DNA of 64,000 nucleotides from CALFVT01 sp039989855 (GCA_039989855.1 JBDXGZ010000024.1:62001-126000); one strand, 5' to 3'. Shown: positions 41,219 to 50,801, counted from the first letter of the stretch. The notes: a model not told the origin generated them from the letters alone. A program made the numbers and translations.

Positions 41219-42370
41219 TTAAACCGAAGACGCGGTCAAAAGCCGATCGTAAACGGCTAATGTCTTCACCTGTAAGGATGTTTTCGAGAAGTTTTCCGTG
41301 ACGTGGGTGCGGGCAAAATTTGGATTATATTCAGAGAGATTCGTACGAGGTGTGTGGCCTTTTGTGGAGGTGAGGGCGGTGTTGATTGCGCTTGCGAGCG
41401 CCTGCGGATCATTCGGCGAAACCAGTAATCCCGTTTGCCCGTCTAAAACCGTTTCCAAAGAGCCGCCGTGAGCAGAGGCAAGTATGGGTTTGCCCATAGC
41501 TTGGGCTTCGACGGCGACACGGCCAAAAGCTTCGGGTTCAATCGAGGTCGAAAGCACCATGTCACTCGCGGCAATCATAAGCGGCATATTAAGGTTATGA
41601 TCAGCGAAGGTGCAGCGGGCCTCGAGGCCAAAACGTGCCACCAGCTTTTTTAAGCCGTCCACATAAGCGTCCCGCCCTTGGGCGTCGCCCATGATGACAA
41701 GTTTGACCTTTAGGTTTTGTAATTGGGCTAAGGCTTTAATCGCGACGGCTTGGCCTTTCCATGTGGTCAAACGGCCCGGCAAAAGGAGTAGGGTCTCATC
41801 AGCTTTTGCGCCCCAGCTTTTACGAGTGGCCGTTATATCATTGGCCTTGATTTTAGCGGGGTCAAATTGCGTCAGGTCAACCCCGCGTTGGATGACGACA
41901 ATCTTATCGGCGTCCAACTTATGCTCTTTAATAATATGAGCCTTCGTCATGTTGGAATTGGCAATCGTCAGAGCGCCTTTGGTCATGACGGCATTATAGC
42001 CGCGTTTAAGCGCAGAGTTCGCATTGTAAATCCCGTGATAGGTCGCGAGGAACGGCACGCCCATTGCCTTGGCGGCAGCACGGGCAGGCCACGCAGGGGC
42101 GCGCGAACGGGCGTGGACAATATCAATCTTATGCTCTTTGATGATGGTCTTTAGCGCACGAACCCGTTGGCCGTAGGTCAGAATGTTCTTGGAGCCAATA
42201 TCCATACGGTGTAATTGTGCGCCCATTTGCGTGAGCTCACCCTCCATGCGCCCGCCTGCACTGACCACATGGGCGCGGTGCCCTGCGGCGATTAAGGCCT
42301 CTGCGACCTCTAAGGTTGTCCGTTCGACACCTCCAGCATTGAGTTCTGGTGTAAGTTGGAGCACATTCAT
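41219..42370 (-). CDS. family 4 glycosyltransferase
   Basis: 383 residues with GT-B fold. The N-terminal domain has LTPELNAGGVERTTLEVAEALIAAGH and IDIVHARSRAPAWPARAAAK. The C-terminal nucleotide-sugar domain has LLLPGRLTTWKGQAVAIKALA, VKLVIMGDAQG and SIEPEAFGRVAVEAQAMGKPILAS with the E(x)7E motif. It probably acts on LPS core or an exported polysaccharide. Its start overlaps the untranslated or 5' part of the divergent hydrolase gene. Confidence 0.93.
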   Translation of the reverse strand: MNVLQLTPELNAGGVERTTLEVAEALIAAGHRAHVVSAGGRMEGELTQMGAQLHRMDIGSKNILTYGQRVRALKTIIKEHKIDIVHARSRAPAWPARAAAKAMGVPFLATYHGIYNANSALKRGYNAVMTKGALTIANSNMTKAHIIKEHKLDADKIVVIQRGVDLTQFDPAKIKANDITATRKSWGAKADETLLLLPGRLTTWKGQAVAIKALAQLQNLKVKLVIMGDAQGRDAYVDGLKKLVARFGLEARCTFADHNLNMPLMIAASDMVLSTSIEPEAFGRVAVEAQAMGKPILASAHGGSLETVLDGQTGLLVSPNDPQALASAINTALTSTKGHTPRTNLSEYNPNFARTHVTENFSKTSLQVKTLAVYDRLLTASSV

Positions 42371-42403
42371 ATCCGAATCTTAGCACAGGATTGCGTGAGC
42401 GCC

Positions 42404-43195
42404 ATGATGGAAAATATTGAAACCCAGTTTTTAACCACAGACGGCTTTGCAAGGTCAGACGCGGAACGCATCGCGTATAAGGTCAATGACGGCGCAAAGC
42501 CTGTGACCTTTATATGGTGCGGCGGGCTACGCTCTGACATGGAAGGCGGCAAGGCGATCCATCTACATGGGTGGGCGGCCGAGAATGATTACCCCTATGT
42601 GCGCTTTGATTATTATGGCCACGGGGAAAGTAGCGGGAATTTTGAGGTGGCTCATATTGGCCGTTGGGCTGAAGACGTTACGGCGGTCATCGATAATCTC
42701 ACCGTAGGGGATGTGGTTTTAGTCGGCTCGTCTATGGGCGGGTGGGCGTCACTGCTTACGGCGTCGCGGCATGAGCGGGTGAAGGGCTTGCTGCTGATTG
42801 CCCCCGCGCCAGACTTCACGCAAAAACTCATGTGGGAAGGGTTTAGTCCTGATATTCAAAACACCATTTTAGAGCAGGGCGTTTATTATGAGCCGTCTCC
42901 TTACGGGGAGCCGATGCCGATCTCTAAAATATTGATCGAAGAAAGCGCCAAGTATCAAATACTCGACGGGCCGATTAAGTTCTCTGGCCCTGTACGTATC
43001 CTGCAAGGCATGCTGGACGTGCCAGTGCCGTGGCAACATGCGCTGAAAATCGTTGACGCGCTTGAGAGCGATAATGTTGAGGTGACCTTTGTGAAAGACG
43101 GTGATCATAGCCTCTCAAGGCCGCATGATTTGGAACGGTTGGTCAGTGTGGTTGAATCTATTGCCGCTCAACTTACGACAGATGAAAGTCCATAA
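42404..43195 (+). CDS. alpha/beta hydrolase (acyl-thioesterase/ABHD10-like)
   Basis: 263 residues from ATG 42404; an in-frame ATG at 42356 would extend into the glycosyltransferase start. The nucleophile elbow is GSSMGG, the acid is in LQGMLDVPVPW and the histidine in DGDHSLSRP. WCGGLRSDMEGGKAIHLHGWA and FDYYGHGESSGNFE resemble the ABHD10/palmitoyl-thioesterase-like group. It is cytoplasmic by lack of signal. Its stop overlaps the next gene's start by one base (TAATG), indicating an operon with prmC. Confidence 0.9.
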   Translation: MMENIETQFLTTDGFARSDAERIAYKVNDGAKPVTFIWCGGLRSDMEGGKAIHLHGWAAENDYPYVRFDYYGHGESSGNFEVAHIGRWAEDVTAVIDNLTVGDVVLVGSSMGGWASLLTASRHERVKGLLLIAPAPDFTQKLMWEGFSPDIQNTILEQGVYYEPSPYGEPMPISKILIEESAKYQILDGPIKFSGPVRILQGMLDVPVPWQHALKIVDALESDNVEVTFVKDGDHSLSRPHDLERLVSVVESIAAQLTTDESP

Positions 43196-43635
43196 TGATA
43201 GTCGCAGGGATATGTGGGCTTATTTTTAATCTTGTCCTCTTTCTACTTTGGAATGCGGATGTGTGGAAGACATTGGCGCAAGATTATTCTTATTCAGGAA
43301 AGCCACCTAAAAAAGTCATGCCGCGTGAAAGCGGGTTTATTTATTATTACCGAATAGCTCCACGTTACTATAGAAAGACTTTAAGCGTCGCTATTGACGG
43401 TGATGCACGTTATGTGTGGTTGGCAAAGCCGATTCACCCTTTTAAAAAAATGTTGCGTATTCAATTTTCTGAACTGAATGAAACAGGGGCATCAAACATG
43501 TATTTATGGAAGTCGAGTAAACATATTGTTTTTACGACTCTCGCTCAGCCCCGCATAAAAATATGTTTGAGTGAAGATGCAGTGGCGTGGATAAAATCTG
43601 AGTGGAATGATTTTGACCGCGCGGGCCGTGATTGA
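43195..43635 (+). CDS. hypothetical membrane-anchored protein
   Basis: 146 residues. One N-terminal helix (IVAGICGLIFNLVLFLLW) is followed by a basic, aromatic-rich soluble part with SGFIYYYRIAPRYYRKTLSVAID and IKICLSEDAVAWIKSEW. It overlaps the hydrolase upstream by one base and abuts prmC, so it is co-transcribed. No family is recognised. Confidence 0.78.
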   Translation: MIVAGICGLIFNLVLFLLWNADVWKTLAQDYSYSGKPPKKVMPRESGFIYYYRIAPRYYRKTLSVAIDGDARYVWLAKPIHPFKKMLRIQFSELNETGASNMYLWKSSKHIVFTTLAQPRIKICLSEDAVAWIKSEWNDFDRAGRD

Positions 43636-43637
43636 TT

Positions 43638-44528
43638 ATGACGGTGAATGACCCGATGACAACAAATCCTTATCTTGGCCTGACCCTAGACGCGGCCAAG
43701 CGGCTCGCTACGCAGAGCTTGGCGCAGGCGGGGTTTGAGACACCAAAGCTCGATGCGCGGATATTGCTCCTATCGGCAACGGGTCTTGAGCATGCGGATT
43801 TAATCGTCAAAGGCGGTGAGGCGTTAACGCTCGCCCAAGCTGAAACCTTTGCGGCATTGGTGGCGCGGCGTCTGTCTGGGGAGCCGATTGACCATATATT
43901 AGGCCACCGTGAATTTTACGGGCGTAGCTTTAAGGTCAGTAAAGATGTGCTGTCACCACGCCCAGAGACAGAAGGGCTGATTGATCAAGCTTTGGTTTTA
44001 TACGGCGAAGAGAGTGATATTAAGTGCCTTGATTTGGGGACGGGCAGCGGGGCGATTATACTGACCCTTTTGGCGGAGCGTCCGAACTGGACAGGTCTTG
44101 GTGTTGATCTATCGGCGGCGGCATTAGAGATCGCCTCTGAAAATGCTCACCGTCACGGACTTGAAGGGCGCGTGTCATTCCTACAAAGCTCTTGGCTTGA
44201 CGGGGTGGACGAGCAATTTGACCTGATCGTCTCCAACCCGCCCTATATAGATAAGACTCATATGGAGAGGTTGTCGCGAGAAGTGAAAGATTATGATCCG
44301 AGCTTGGCGCTTTACGGTGGGCCTGATGGCCTCGAGGCGTACCGCGCGATTATAAACCAAGCACCTCATTACCTTAAACAAAACGGGAGACTGATTCTTG
44401 AAATTGGCTATGACCAAAAACAAACAGTCAGCAATCTGTTGGATACAGGCCCGTTTACGGACATAGATTGTCATATGGATTTAGCGGGACTCGATAGGAT
44501 CATAACCGCAAAAGCAAATGTGATGTAG
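43638..44528 (+). CDS. prmC: release factor glutamine methyltransferase
   Basis: About 296 residues from ATG 43638; the in-frame TTG at 43632 is less likely. PrmC uses SAM to methylate the GGQ glutamine of RF1/RF2. The N-terminal helical domain ends with RRLSGEPIDHILGHREFYGRSFKVSKDVLSPRPETEGLI. The SAM motif is CLDLGTGSGAIIL, and the catalytic VSNPPYI follows. It is coupled to the gene before it and followed by the DUF4167 gene, an arrangement common in alphaproteobacteria. Confidence 0.95.
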   Translation: MTVNDPMTTNPYLGLTLDAAKRLATQSLAQAGFETPKLDARILLLSATGLEHADLIVKGGEALTLAQAETFAALVARRLSGEPIDHILGHREFYGRSFKVSKDVLSPRPETEGLIDQALVLYGEESDIKCLDLGTGSGAIILTLLAERPNWTGLGVDLSAAALEIASENAHRHGLEGRVSFLQSSWLDGVDEQFDLIVSNPPYIDKTHMERLSREVKDYDPSLALYGGPDGLEAYRAIINQAPHYLKQNGRLILEIGYDQKQTVSNLLDTGPFTDIDCHMDLAGLDRIITAKANVM

Positions 44529-44695
44529 AAAAATCATAAAATTGGAAAAAAGAGCTATGCAGGGCGAGAAAGCTTTGCTAACGAAAATATAGCAATCCGA
44601 TGCATGTGGGCGCGAATTGATAACATCCTGAAAAATTTGGGTAACTATTTCCAAGCTAACAGGTCTATATACAATTACATATCTGGGAATCCGGC

Positions 44696-45274
44696 ATGAA
44701 ACGTCAACGCGGCCGTAATCGCAATAAATCTAATCATAATAACAACTCGAACCGGAGTTTGGACAGTAGTGGTCCAGACGTAAAAGTTCGAGGTAGCGCA
44801 AGCACGATTTACGAAAAATACGTAACGCTTGCGCGCGATGCTGCGTCGAGTGGTAATCGTGTCAAAGCCGAAAACTATCATCAGCATGCGGAACATTACC
44901 TCCGTCTTGTCAACGCACAAGAAGCGGCGAAACAAGCGGCCCGCGAAGAAGCTGAAGCGGCGAGAGCTGCGCGCGGCGGTGACAATTCGAATGATGATGA
45001 GTCAGGTGAAGCGAAAGAAGGGTCTCGTCGTAACCGACGTTATCCACCCCGTGTGAAGCGAAGTGAAGATAAAGGGACGGAAGAGACAAAAGAGGCAAGC
45101 TCGTCAACGTCAGATGCTTTGGATGTTGTAACGCCCAAAGCGGACGCGCCAAAAGATAAGGCTCCCGTTGAAGCGGCGGGTGAGGCGCCTAAAGCTGAAC
45201 CTAAACGTCGCCGCAAGGCTCCAAGCCGTAAGAAAACGGATGATAAGCCTGTTGAAGTTGACGCGGCTGAATAG
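44696..45274 (+). CDS. DUF4167 domain-containing RNA-binding-like protein
   Basis: 192 residues. The N-terminal 75 residues are the DUF4167 domain: KRQRGRNRNKS, then SGPDVKVRGSASTIYEKYVTLARDAASSGNRVKAENYHQHAEHYLRLV. The rest is charged, low-complexity and probably disordered, ending in a Lys/Arg-rich stretch (PKRRRKAPSRKK). Restricted to Alphaproteobacteria and usually next to prmC. A nucleic-acid role is suggested by the basic composition but not shown. A terminator follows. Confidence 0.93.
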   Translation: MKRQRGRNRNKSNHNNNSNRSLDSSGPDVKVRGSASTIYEKYVTLARDAASSGNRVKAENYHQHAEHYLRLVNAQEAAKQAAREEAEAARAARGGDNSNDDESGEAKEGSRRNRRYPPRVKRSEDKGTEETKEASSSTSDALDVVTPKADAPKDKAPVEAAGEAPKAEPKRRRKAPSRKKTDDKPVEVDAAE

Positions 45275-45302
45275 CCCTCATCTTTGGACATAAATGATAT
45301 TT

Positions 45303-45331
45303 AAGCCCGCTTTATGTGGGCTTTTATTTTG
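45303..45331 (+). terminator. DUF4167-gene intrinsic terminator
   Basis: Stem AAGCCCGC (45303-45310) with GTGGGCTT (45316-45323), one G-T pair, followed by a T-rich tract. Confidence 0.85.
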
Positions 45332-45396
45332 CCGTAATAGTTCGTTCGTCTTGACAATGCCCTGTGCCTATCGTTCCATGAAAGAAAAGGCTTTTT

Positions 45397-46302
45397 ATGT
45401 CGCGTATGATAATCGGTGCTGCTCAGCTTGGAACATGTTTATTTGATCCCAAGGCCACATTTGAAAAATTAGTGACTTACCTTGATCACGCTAAGTCGCA
45501 AGGTGTAGACCTGCTTGTCTTCCCTGAAGCTTTTATCGGCGGCTATCCGAAAGGCATCGACTTTGGTGTTACTGTCGGTGCGAGAACGGCAGAGGGTCGC
45601 GAAGAGTTCCGTCAATATTTTGAGCAAGCCGTTGAGCGCGACTCGGATGAGATGCGAAACATTCAATCAGCGATTAAAGCGGCCAACATAAATGTCGTTC
45701 TTGGTTTAATTGAACGAGACGGCGGAACGCTTTATTGTGTCACGGCGAGTTTTGACCGCATGGGCGCGTGTCTATCATGGCACAGAAAACTTATGCCAAC
45801 CGCGATGGAGCGCGTGATTTGGGGCATGGGCGACGGAACAGACATGGACGTCGCCGAAACGGACTTTGGCCGCGTATCATCGGCGATCTGTTGGGAGAAT
45901 TATATGCCCCTCTACCGCGCGCATCTTTATTCTCAAAACCCCGTCATTCACACGGCCCCAACGGTTGATGACCGTGATGTGTGGCTCCCAACTATGCAAA
46001 TGATTGCGCTCGAAGGGCGCTGCTTTGTCGTGAGCGCCTGCCAATATATGACACGCGGACATGTGAGCGCAGACTGGTATGATCCCGTTCAAGGCACTGA
46101 TGACGCAACGGTTTTGATCCGAGGCGGAAGCTGCATTGTGTCTCCGATGGGGGAGGTGCTGTCAGCGCCTGTCTTTAATAAAGAAACGCTGATCACGGCG
46201 GAGATTGATTTAGACGACATTGCTCGCGCGCGCTTTGATATGGATAATGGCGGCCATTATACGCGCCCGGATGTGTTTAATCTGTCGGTGAAGCCAGCGT
46301 AA
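45397..46302 (+). CDS. nitrilase-family carbon-nitrogen hydrolase
   Basis: 301 residues. The Glu-Lys-Cys catalytic triad is visible: FPEAFIGGYP (Glu-44), WHRKLMPT (Lys-131) and AICWENYMPL (Cys-165). The CWENYMPL form and the RVIWGMGDG segment place it in the true nitrilase branch (nitrile to acid plus ammonia) rather than the amidase or ureidopropionase branches. Substrate could be aliphatic or aromatic nitriles or indole-acetonitrile-like compounds. It is monocistronic. Confidence 0.93.
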   Translation: MSRMIIGAAQLGTCLFDPKATFEKLVTYLDHAKSQGVDLLVFPEAFIGGYPKGIDFGVTVGARTAEGREEFRQYFEQAVERDSDEMRNIQSAIKAANINVVLGLIERDGGTLYCVTASFDRMGACLSWHRKLMPTAMERVIWGMGDGTDMDVAETDFGRVSSAICWENYMPLYRAHLYSQNPVIHTAPTVDDRDVWLPTMQMIALEGRCFVVSACQYMTRGHVSADWYDPVQGTDDATVLIRGGSCIVSPMGEVLSAPVFNKETLITAEIDLDDIARARFDMDNGGHYTRPDVFNLSVKPA

Positions 46303-46360
46303 GTATCCGCCTTGTAATTTCCCACCTATGCCATAGAGTAATCGAAAAAAGAGGGGAAAC

Positions 46361-49156
46361 ATGGAACTTTTAGTCGTTGTTGCGGGCCTGTTCTTTATTG
46401 CATCTCCGGTTTTTGCCATCATCGCCCTCATCAATTCAGGGTCCCTCAAGCGGGAGGTTGAACAGCTCCGTCGTGAGGTGAAAAAACTACAATTTGCGGA
46501 CAACACCCAATCTGTAAGTCAGCCTAAAGCAAACGCAACGTCTAAGCCCCAAACGGTTAAACCTGTTCCTGATAAGCTTGTCAAAGCGGCGGCGTTAGAT
46601 AATTCTCCTCAAATTATAGCAGCGAAAGCGGCCCCTAAAACGCCAATAAAAGCAACGGTGCAAGCCAAGCCACCTGTTAAGCCCCAAAAACCTGCCACCC
46701 CGCCGAAGCCAAAAGTCACTATTGAGGAAATGATTGGCTCTCAATGGTCGGTCTGGGTTGGCGGTATTGCCTTGGCTATCGGCGCTGTTTTCCTCATTCG
46801 CTATTCCATTGAAGCGGGTGTGTTCTCTCCCGCTATGCGAATTGCGATGGCAGGCTTTATGGGGCTTGCAGCTCTGGCTGGCGGGGAATGGATGCGGCGC
46901 AATGACATGAGCGCCGAGATTGCCAAAAAAGCAGGGCGTGTTTTTAAACACCATGCGTACATCCCTGGCGTGCTGACCGCCATTGGCATATTCACATGGT
47001 TAGGGACGGTTTATGCGTCCTATGTGCTTTATGATTTTATTGGCCCAACTGCGGCCTTCATACTCTTAGGGTTGACGTCACTTTTGGGCTTGGCTTTGAG
47101 CCTCCTACACGGGCCTAAATTAGCGGCTCTCGGACTTGTTGCCGCCTTTGTGACGCCTTTGTTAGTAAATACAGGGTCGCCGAATTATCTGGCGCTCTAC
47201 GGGTACCTACTCGTGATTGGCGCGGCGGCTTTGGTATTGGCGCGCAAACGAGATTGGCATGATATTACAACGCTAACTTTATTTGGTGTTCTGGCGTGGC
47301 TATTTATATCCTTAGGGGCCTTAAAAGACAGCCACACTACGCTCATGTGGATAGGCTTTGCCCTCACAGCCTACGGGGTTGGAACATGGTCGGCGCAGAC
47401 GGCTAAAGTCGCTCATAATATAGCGGCTAACAATAAAGTTCCTAAAGAGGCCTCATTAGGATTTGTCCCGTCATTTGGAAAGATAGCGCTTCTGGTTTGG
47501 ACACTGGGTTTAGCCGTCGTGGCGGTTTTTGCTGTCATGCTTTATGGGCATGAGCATAACAGCCCTCTCATTTGGGCCGCGCTTTGCCTGTCCGCAGCCT
47601 TTATTATAAACGGCGCGCGGTGGCACGGGGCCAATATACATATTTTAATTGGGGGCGCGCTCTCCCTCCTGACGTTGATTGCGGCTTCGCTGTCTCTTAG
47701 CGTGACCTTCGCCATTTTTGCTTTGGTTAGTTTGGCGATCTGGGGGCTTTGTTTCAGAGAAAGCCGTAGAGATGAGCATCAAGCGGCAAAGAGTGACACA
47801 TTATGGACGTCCCTATCTGTTGTCGGGCCTCTCTTTGGTTGGATGGGGCTTTTACTCGCGAAGGGCAGACTATCAGACACGATATCAGGCTGGCTCTCTG
47901 TGAGTAAAGTCGGCCCGTTTGAAGGGGCGGTATATCTCGCGGTGGCCTTAGTATTTGCCGCAAGCGCAGAATATTTATGGCGTAAAAATGAACGTACAGC
48001 TTTGCCGATCAATATATATGCGTTGGGGAGCGGGGCGGCGGTTCTTGCAGGTCTTTTGTTATGCCTCAATATAGATATTATGTTTTATGCGGGGCTTTTG
48101 AGCCTATGCGTCGGCCTAGGGCTTTATATTTTACGCCCGCTTTGGTCGGTACGGATAATGATTGTGGGCGCGCTTGGTCTGTCCGTCCTTTTCGCGCTCG
48201 GCCATCATATTTCTGGCGGCGATGTCGGCCAAAAATTGATATTTAATTCCCTTTGGATTTTCCTTGCCCTTCCTGCCGCCTTAAGCTTTGCCGCAGGATA
48301 TAGTCTCGAGCGTAAAATATCTGATATTTGGTCGGAAATTTTGAAGGCTGCGACATTGTCTCTCGGAGCCCTATTCGTGGTTCTGCAAATTCACCATATG
48401 ATGAACGGCGGGGAGGTTTTGGCCGCAAGCTTTAGCCTTGAAGAAGCCGCTCTCTTTGTTTTGACAGGCCTGTGCTTCACCTTGGGAGGGAGCTGGCTCG
48501 AACGAAACAGCCATATACCGTTTAAACAGCGCCCCAGCCATAAGCAATTATTGCCAATTATCTCAATGGGGCTCTCAGCTGTCAGCATAGGGATCTTTGC
48601 GTTTCTCCTATGCTTAATGATGAACCCACTGTTGAACGACGCTTATAATGTTAAAGGCAATATAGTGCTGAATTCTCTGGTGCTGGCTTACGCTCTCCCT
48701 GCGGTCTTATTTATGGCTATTTCCCTCTGGTCGAAAGATAGTCGACCTTTAGCCTATACGCGCATCTGCGCCGCTTTGGGCTTTGCCGCCTTTATGCTGT
48801 TCGTAACGGGCATGGTGAGGTTCATGTTCTCAGGTGCGAATATTGATATCTTTAACCATCCCCCCGAAGGCATGGAGCTTTATATGATGAGTGCCGTCTG
48901 GCTCCTCATTGGGATTGGCATGTTAGTTTTCGGCTTAAAAACCAAAAACCGCAATATCCGCTTGGTCTCAGGCGGGGTCATTATTGTGACAGTGCTTAAG
49001 GCCTTCTTGATTGACATGGCCAACCTCGAAGGCGTGCTAAGGGCGATGTCCTTTGTCATCCTCGGATTGGTGCTGATCGTGATTGGACGCGTCTACCAAA
49101 AGCTAATTTTCGCGGATAAGCCAGAGCAATGCGAGGCGGTGGAGCCTGCTGATTGA
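46361..49156 (+). CDS. DUF2339 large polytopic membrane protein
   Basis: 931 residues. An N-terminal helix and a coiled-coil segment (SLKREVEQLRREVKKLQF) lead to a Pro/Lys-rich linker. The DUF2339 signature follows (IEEMIGSQWSVWVGGIALAIGAVFLIRYSIEAG). About 25 hydrophobic helices fill the remainder up to FVILGLVLIVIGRVYQKL. Members are widespread inner-membrane proteins of unknown function, sometimes thought to be envelope-related. The gene is monocistronic and ends just before a REP-like repeat. Confidence 0.93.
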   Translation: MELLVVVAGLFFIASPVFAIIALINSGSLKREVEQLRREVKKLQFADNTQSVSQPKANATSKPQTVKPVPDKLVKAAALDNSPQIIAAKAAPKTPIKATVQAKPPVKPQKPATPPKPKVTIEEMIGSQWSVWVGGIALAIGAVFLIRYSIEAGVFSPAMRIAMAGFMGLAALAGGEWMRRNDMSAEIAKKAGRVFKHHAYIPGVLTAIGIFTWLGTVYASYVLYDFIGPTAAFILLGLTSLLGLALSLLHGPKLAALGLVAAFVTPLLVNTGSPNYLALYGYLLVIGAAALVLARKRDWHDITTLTLFGVLAWLFISLGALKDSHTTLMWIGFALTAYGVGTWSAQTAKVAHNIAANNKVPKEASLGFVPSFGKIALLVWTLGLAVVAVFAVMLYGHEHNSPLIWAALCLSAAFIINGARWHGANIHILIGGALSLLTLIAASLSLSVTFAIFALVSLAIWGLCFRESRRDEHQAAKSDTLWTSLSVVGPLFGWMGLLLAKGRLSDTISGWLSVSKVGPFEGAVYLAVALVFAASAEYLWRKNERTALPINIYALGSGAAVLAGLLLCLNIDIMFYAGLLSLCVGLGLYILRPLWSVRIMIVGALGLSVLFALGHHISGGDVGQKLIFNSLWIFLALPAALSFAAGYSLERKISDIWSEILKAATLSLGALFVVLQIHHMMNGGEVLAASFSLEEAALFVLTGLCFTLGGSWLERNSHIPFKQRPSHKQLLPIISMGLSAVSIGIFAFLLCLMMNPLLNDAYNVKGNIVLNSLVLAYALPAVLFMAISLWSKDSRPLAYTRICAALGFAAFMLFVTGMVRFMFSGANIDIFNHPPEGMELYMMSAVWLLIGIGMLVFGLKTKNRNIRLVSGGVIIVTVLKAFLIDMANLEGVLRAMSFVILGLVLIVIGRVYQKLIFADKPEQCEAVEPAD

Positions 49157-49206
49157 GAGTACTCATCTGCTGGAATTGTCACTGTCGCGATGTTTTTCAT
49201 AAAGCC

Positions 49207-49297
49207 CTCACCCTGAGCTTGTCGAAGGGTGCCTCGCGGCGTGTGGCCGTGTTCATTTACGTGGCTATGCTTCGACAAGCTCAGCATGAGGAGCGGG
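49207..49297. repeat. REP-like inverted-repeat element, copy 1
   Basis: Inverted arms CTGAGCTTGTCGAAG (49213-49227) and CTTCGACAAGCTCAG (49270-49284), a perfect 15-bp pair with a 42-base loop. A second copy lies at 50591-50687. The CTGAGCTTGTCGAAGGG motif recurs in intergenic repeats of many alphaproteobacteria, in my memory. It is a candidate REP/BIME-type element. Confidence 0.9.
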
Positions 49298-49370
49298 GGC
49301 AGCTATTGACTACGGAGCATGTGCTGCACATAATCGATATAAAGATAACGGAAATTGTTAAGTCAATCAG

Positions 49371-49745
49371 ATGACAAAATATGCTATCAGCAAAAAAAGC
49401 AAAAAAGCCTTTCTTAGATGGTGTGCGAAAGGAGATGAAGACTATCAGAGTGCAATATCTTATGCGCTACAAACCTTGTTACCTATCATAGAAGACGCAG
49501 GTTTTGAATGGGTTGATAAAACGCCCGATGGCTATAAAAACCCATATTTTTATGTTGAAATGTCACGTTCTACGAAGCGTGGATATGAAGCTATTAGCTT
49601 TAATTTTAATAAATACCGAAAGCTGAAATTTTCCATTGCGTTTACGGTTTCTGATCCCTCGAAAGAGTATGTTAGAACAGCTTTAGGTGAATTAGTTCCT
49701 GATGAGGATTTAACTGGCATTGAACTCGGTAAAGAGACTAAATGA
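49371..49745 (+). CDS. hypothetical protein
   Basis: 124 residues, soluble, no signal peptide. KKSKKAFLRWCAKGDEDYQSAISYALQTLLPIIEDAGFEWVD and SKEYVRTALGELVPDEDL are visible segments. No family is recognised. It is AT-rich and lies within the REP-bracketed island together with two other orphan genes. Confidence 0.65.
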   Translation: MTKYAISKKSKKAFLRWCAKGDEDYQSAISYALQTLLPIIEDAGFEWVDKTPDGYKNPYFYVEMSRSTKRGYEAISFNFNKYRKLKFSIAFTVSDPSKEYVRTALGELVPDEDLTGIELGKETK

Positions 49746-49837
49746 ATTTTTAAAATTGGTTTTGTGTCCGTTCACAAATACCCCACGGTTGAGAATTAGA
49801 AGATACTGAACCATTGATCGATGATTGAGGAACGTTC

Positions 49838-50326
49838 ATGCAAAAACCTATTAAGTGTATACTTTTAACGGCTCTTTACTTTGGGCCTTGCGGCTGTGCT
49901 GTTCAGGCCGCCGAAAAAATTTCATCTAATGAGTATTATCAGCATTTAGAAAAGATTGAACAGTCATTTATTGATGATGATTTTGACAAACTATCTGCTG
50001 GCTTAGTATATCTAGGTAGCATCAAATCAACAGAAGTCCCAAACTACGAATCTTACTTTTTCGAAGCAGTCAGGGATCTGGAAAGTGGGAATGTTTTGGA
50101 AGGCCAAAACAAGTTAAAAATGTTCAAGGTTATGCTTCTTGTGGATAGTGGGCATATTAATTGTATTGACTTGGAAGATGTCCAATCTCTAGATATTGTA
50201 TACTCTAAAATGTGTGCTGAATACTTCTATTCTTATTATCAAAACCCATCTGCTAAATCACAAGAAAAAATACTTTTGTATTGGTATCTAATTCACATTG
50301 CGAAACAGAGGTACCAACTGCTTTAG
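49838..50326 (+). CDS. hypothetical secreted protein
   Basis: 162 residues. A Sec-type signal (KPIKCILLTALYFGPCGCAVQA, cut before AEK, or lipidation at the GC pair) is followed by a helical mature part with repeated tyrosines (SNEYYQHLEKIEQSFIDDDFDKLSAGLVYLG, MCAEYFYSYYQNP). The style recalls TPR-like or Tai/Rap-like small secreted proteins; no family assigned. Island gene between the REP elements. Confidence 0.65.
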   Translation: MQKPIKCILLTALYFGPCGCAVQAAEKISSNEYYQHLEKIEQSFIDDDFDKLSAGLVYLGSIKSTEVPNYESYFFEAVRDLESGNVLEGQNKLKMFKVMLLVDSGHINCIDLEDVQSLDIVYSKMCAEYFYSYYQNPSAKSQEKILLYWYLIHIAKQRYQLL

Positions 50327-50367
50327 GATGTGTTTAGTCAAAAAAACGATTTCAGAAAAAAAACAAA

Positions 50368-50580
50368 ATGAGTGAGATATCTGAAAAAACTAACAAGCAG
50401 TTGGCAATTCATCTTTTAAGGTGGTTTTCTATTGGTTGGATTGCAATTGCCCTAGCTCTTCGCTTCGTACATGGAATGAATTGGTCCCTCGCATTTATTG
50501 CTGGCTTCGGCTTCAGCTGCTCACTAATGATAATGTCGCTAATTTCTATCCTGCATACACGTAAAAACGGAGCCAAATAG
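50368..50580 (+). CDS. small two-helix membrane protein
   Basis: 70 residues with two membrane helices (LRWFSIGWIAIALALRFV and SLAFIAGFGFSCSLMIMSLIS) and charged ends. It starts 41 bases after the secreted protein gene and ends just before REP copy 2. No family recognised; the small size and context leave moderate doubt that it is real. Confidence 0.55.
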   Translation: MSEISEKTNKQLAIHLLRWFSIGWIAIALALRFVHGMNWSLAFIAGFGFSCSLMIMSLISILHTRKNGAK

Positions 50581-50590
50581 GTTCAACCAA

Positions 50591-50687
50591 CCCCGCACCC
50601 TGAGCCTGTCGAAGGGTGCCTCGCGGTGTGTGGAATTGTTCATTTACGCGGCTATGCTTCGACAAGCTCAGCATGAGGGGCGGGGGC
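50591..50687. repeat. REP-like inverted-repeat element, copy 2
   Basis: Arms CTGAGCCTGTCGAAG (50600-50614) and CTTCGACAAGCTCAG (50657-50671), 14 of 15 paired. It matches copy 1 over about 90 bases, including the loop (GTGCCTCGCGG, TTCATTTACG, GGCTATG). Confidence 0.9.
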
Positions 50688-50765
50688 TGACCGCATGAGG
50701 GAGTAGGGCGTTAGCATAAGGATGGGCACATCACCCAACCTCCACAGCAACCTAACAATTGCCTC

Positions 50766-50796
50766 TTGCATGAGCGGCCATCCTTCGGCATATAGC
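50766..50796 (+). promoter_or_regulatory. candidate ffs promoter
   Basis: TTGCAT (50766-50771) and a -10 of the form CATATA (50789-50794, 17-base spacer) lie so that transcription would start near 50802, exactly the 5' end of the SRP RNA. Confidence 0.55.
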
Positions 50797-50801
50797 TTCT
50801 C

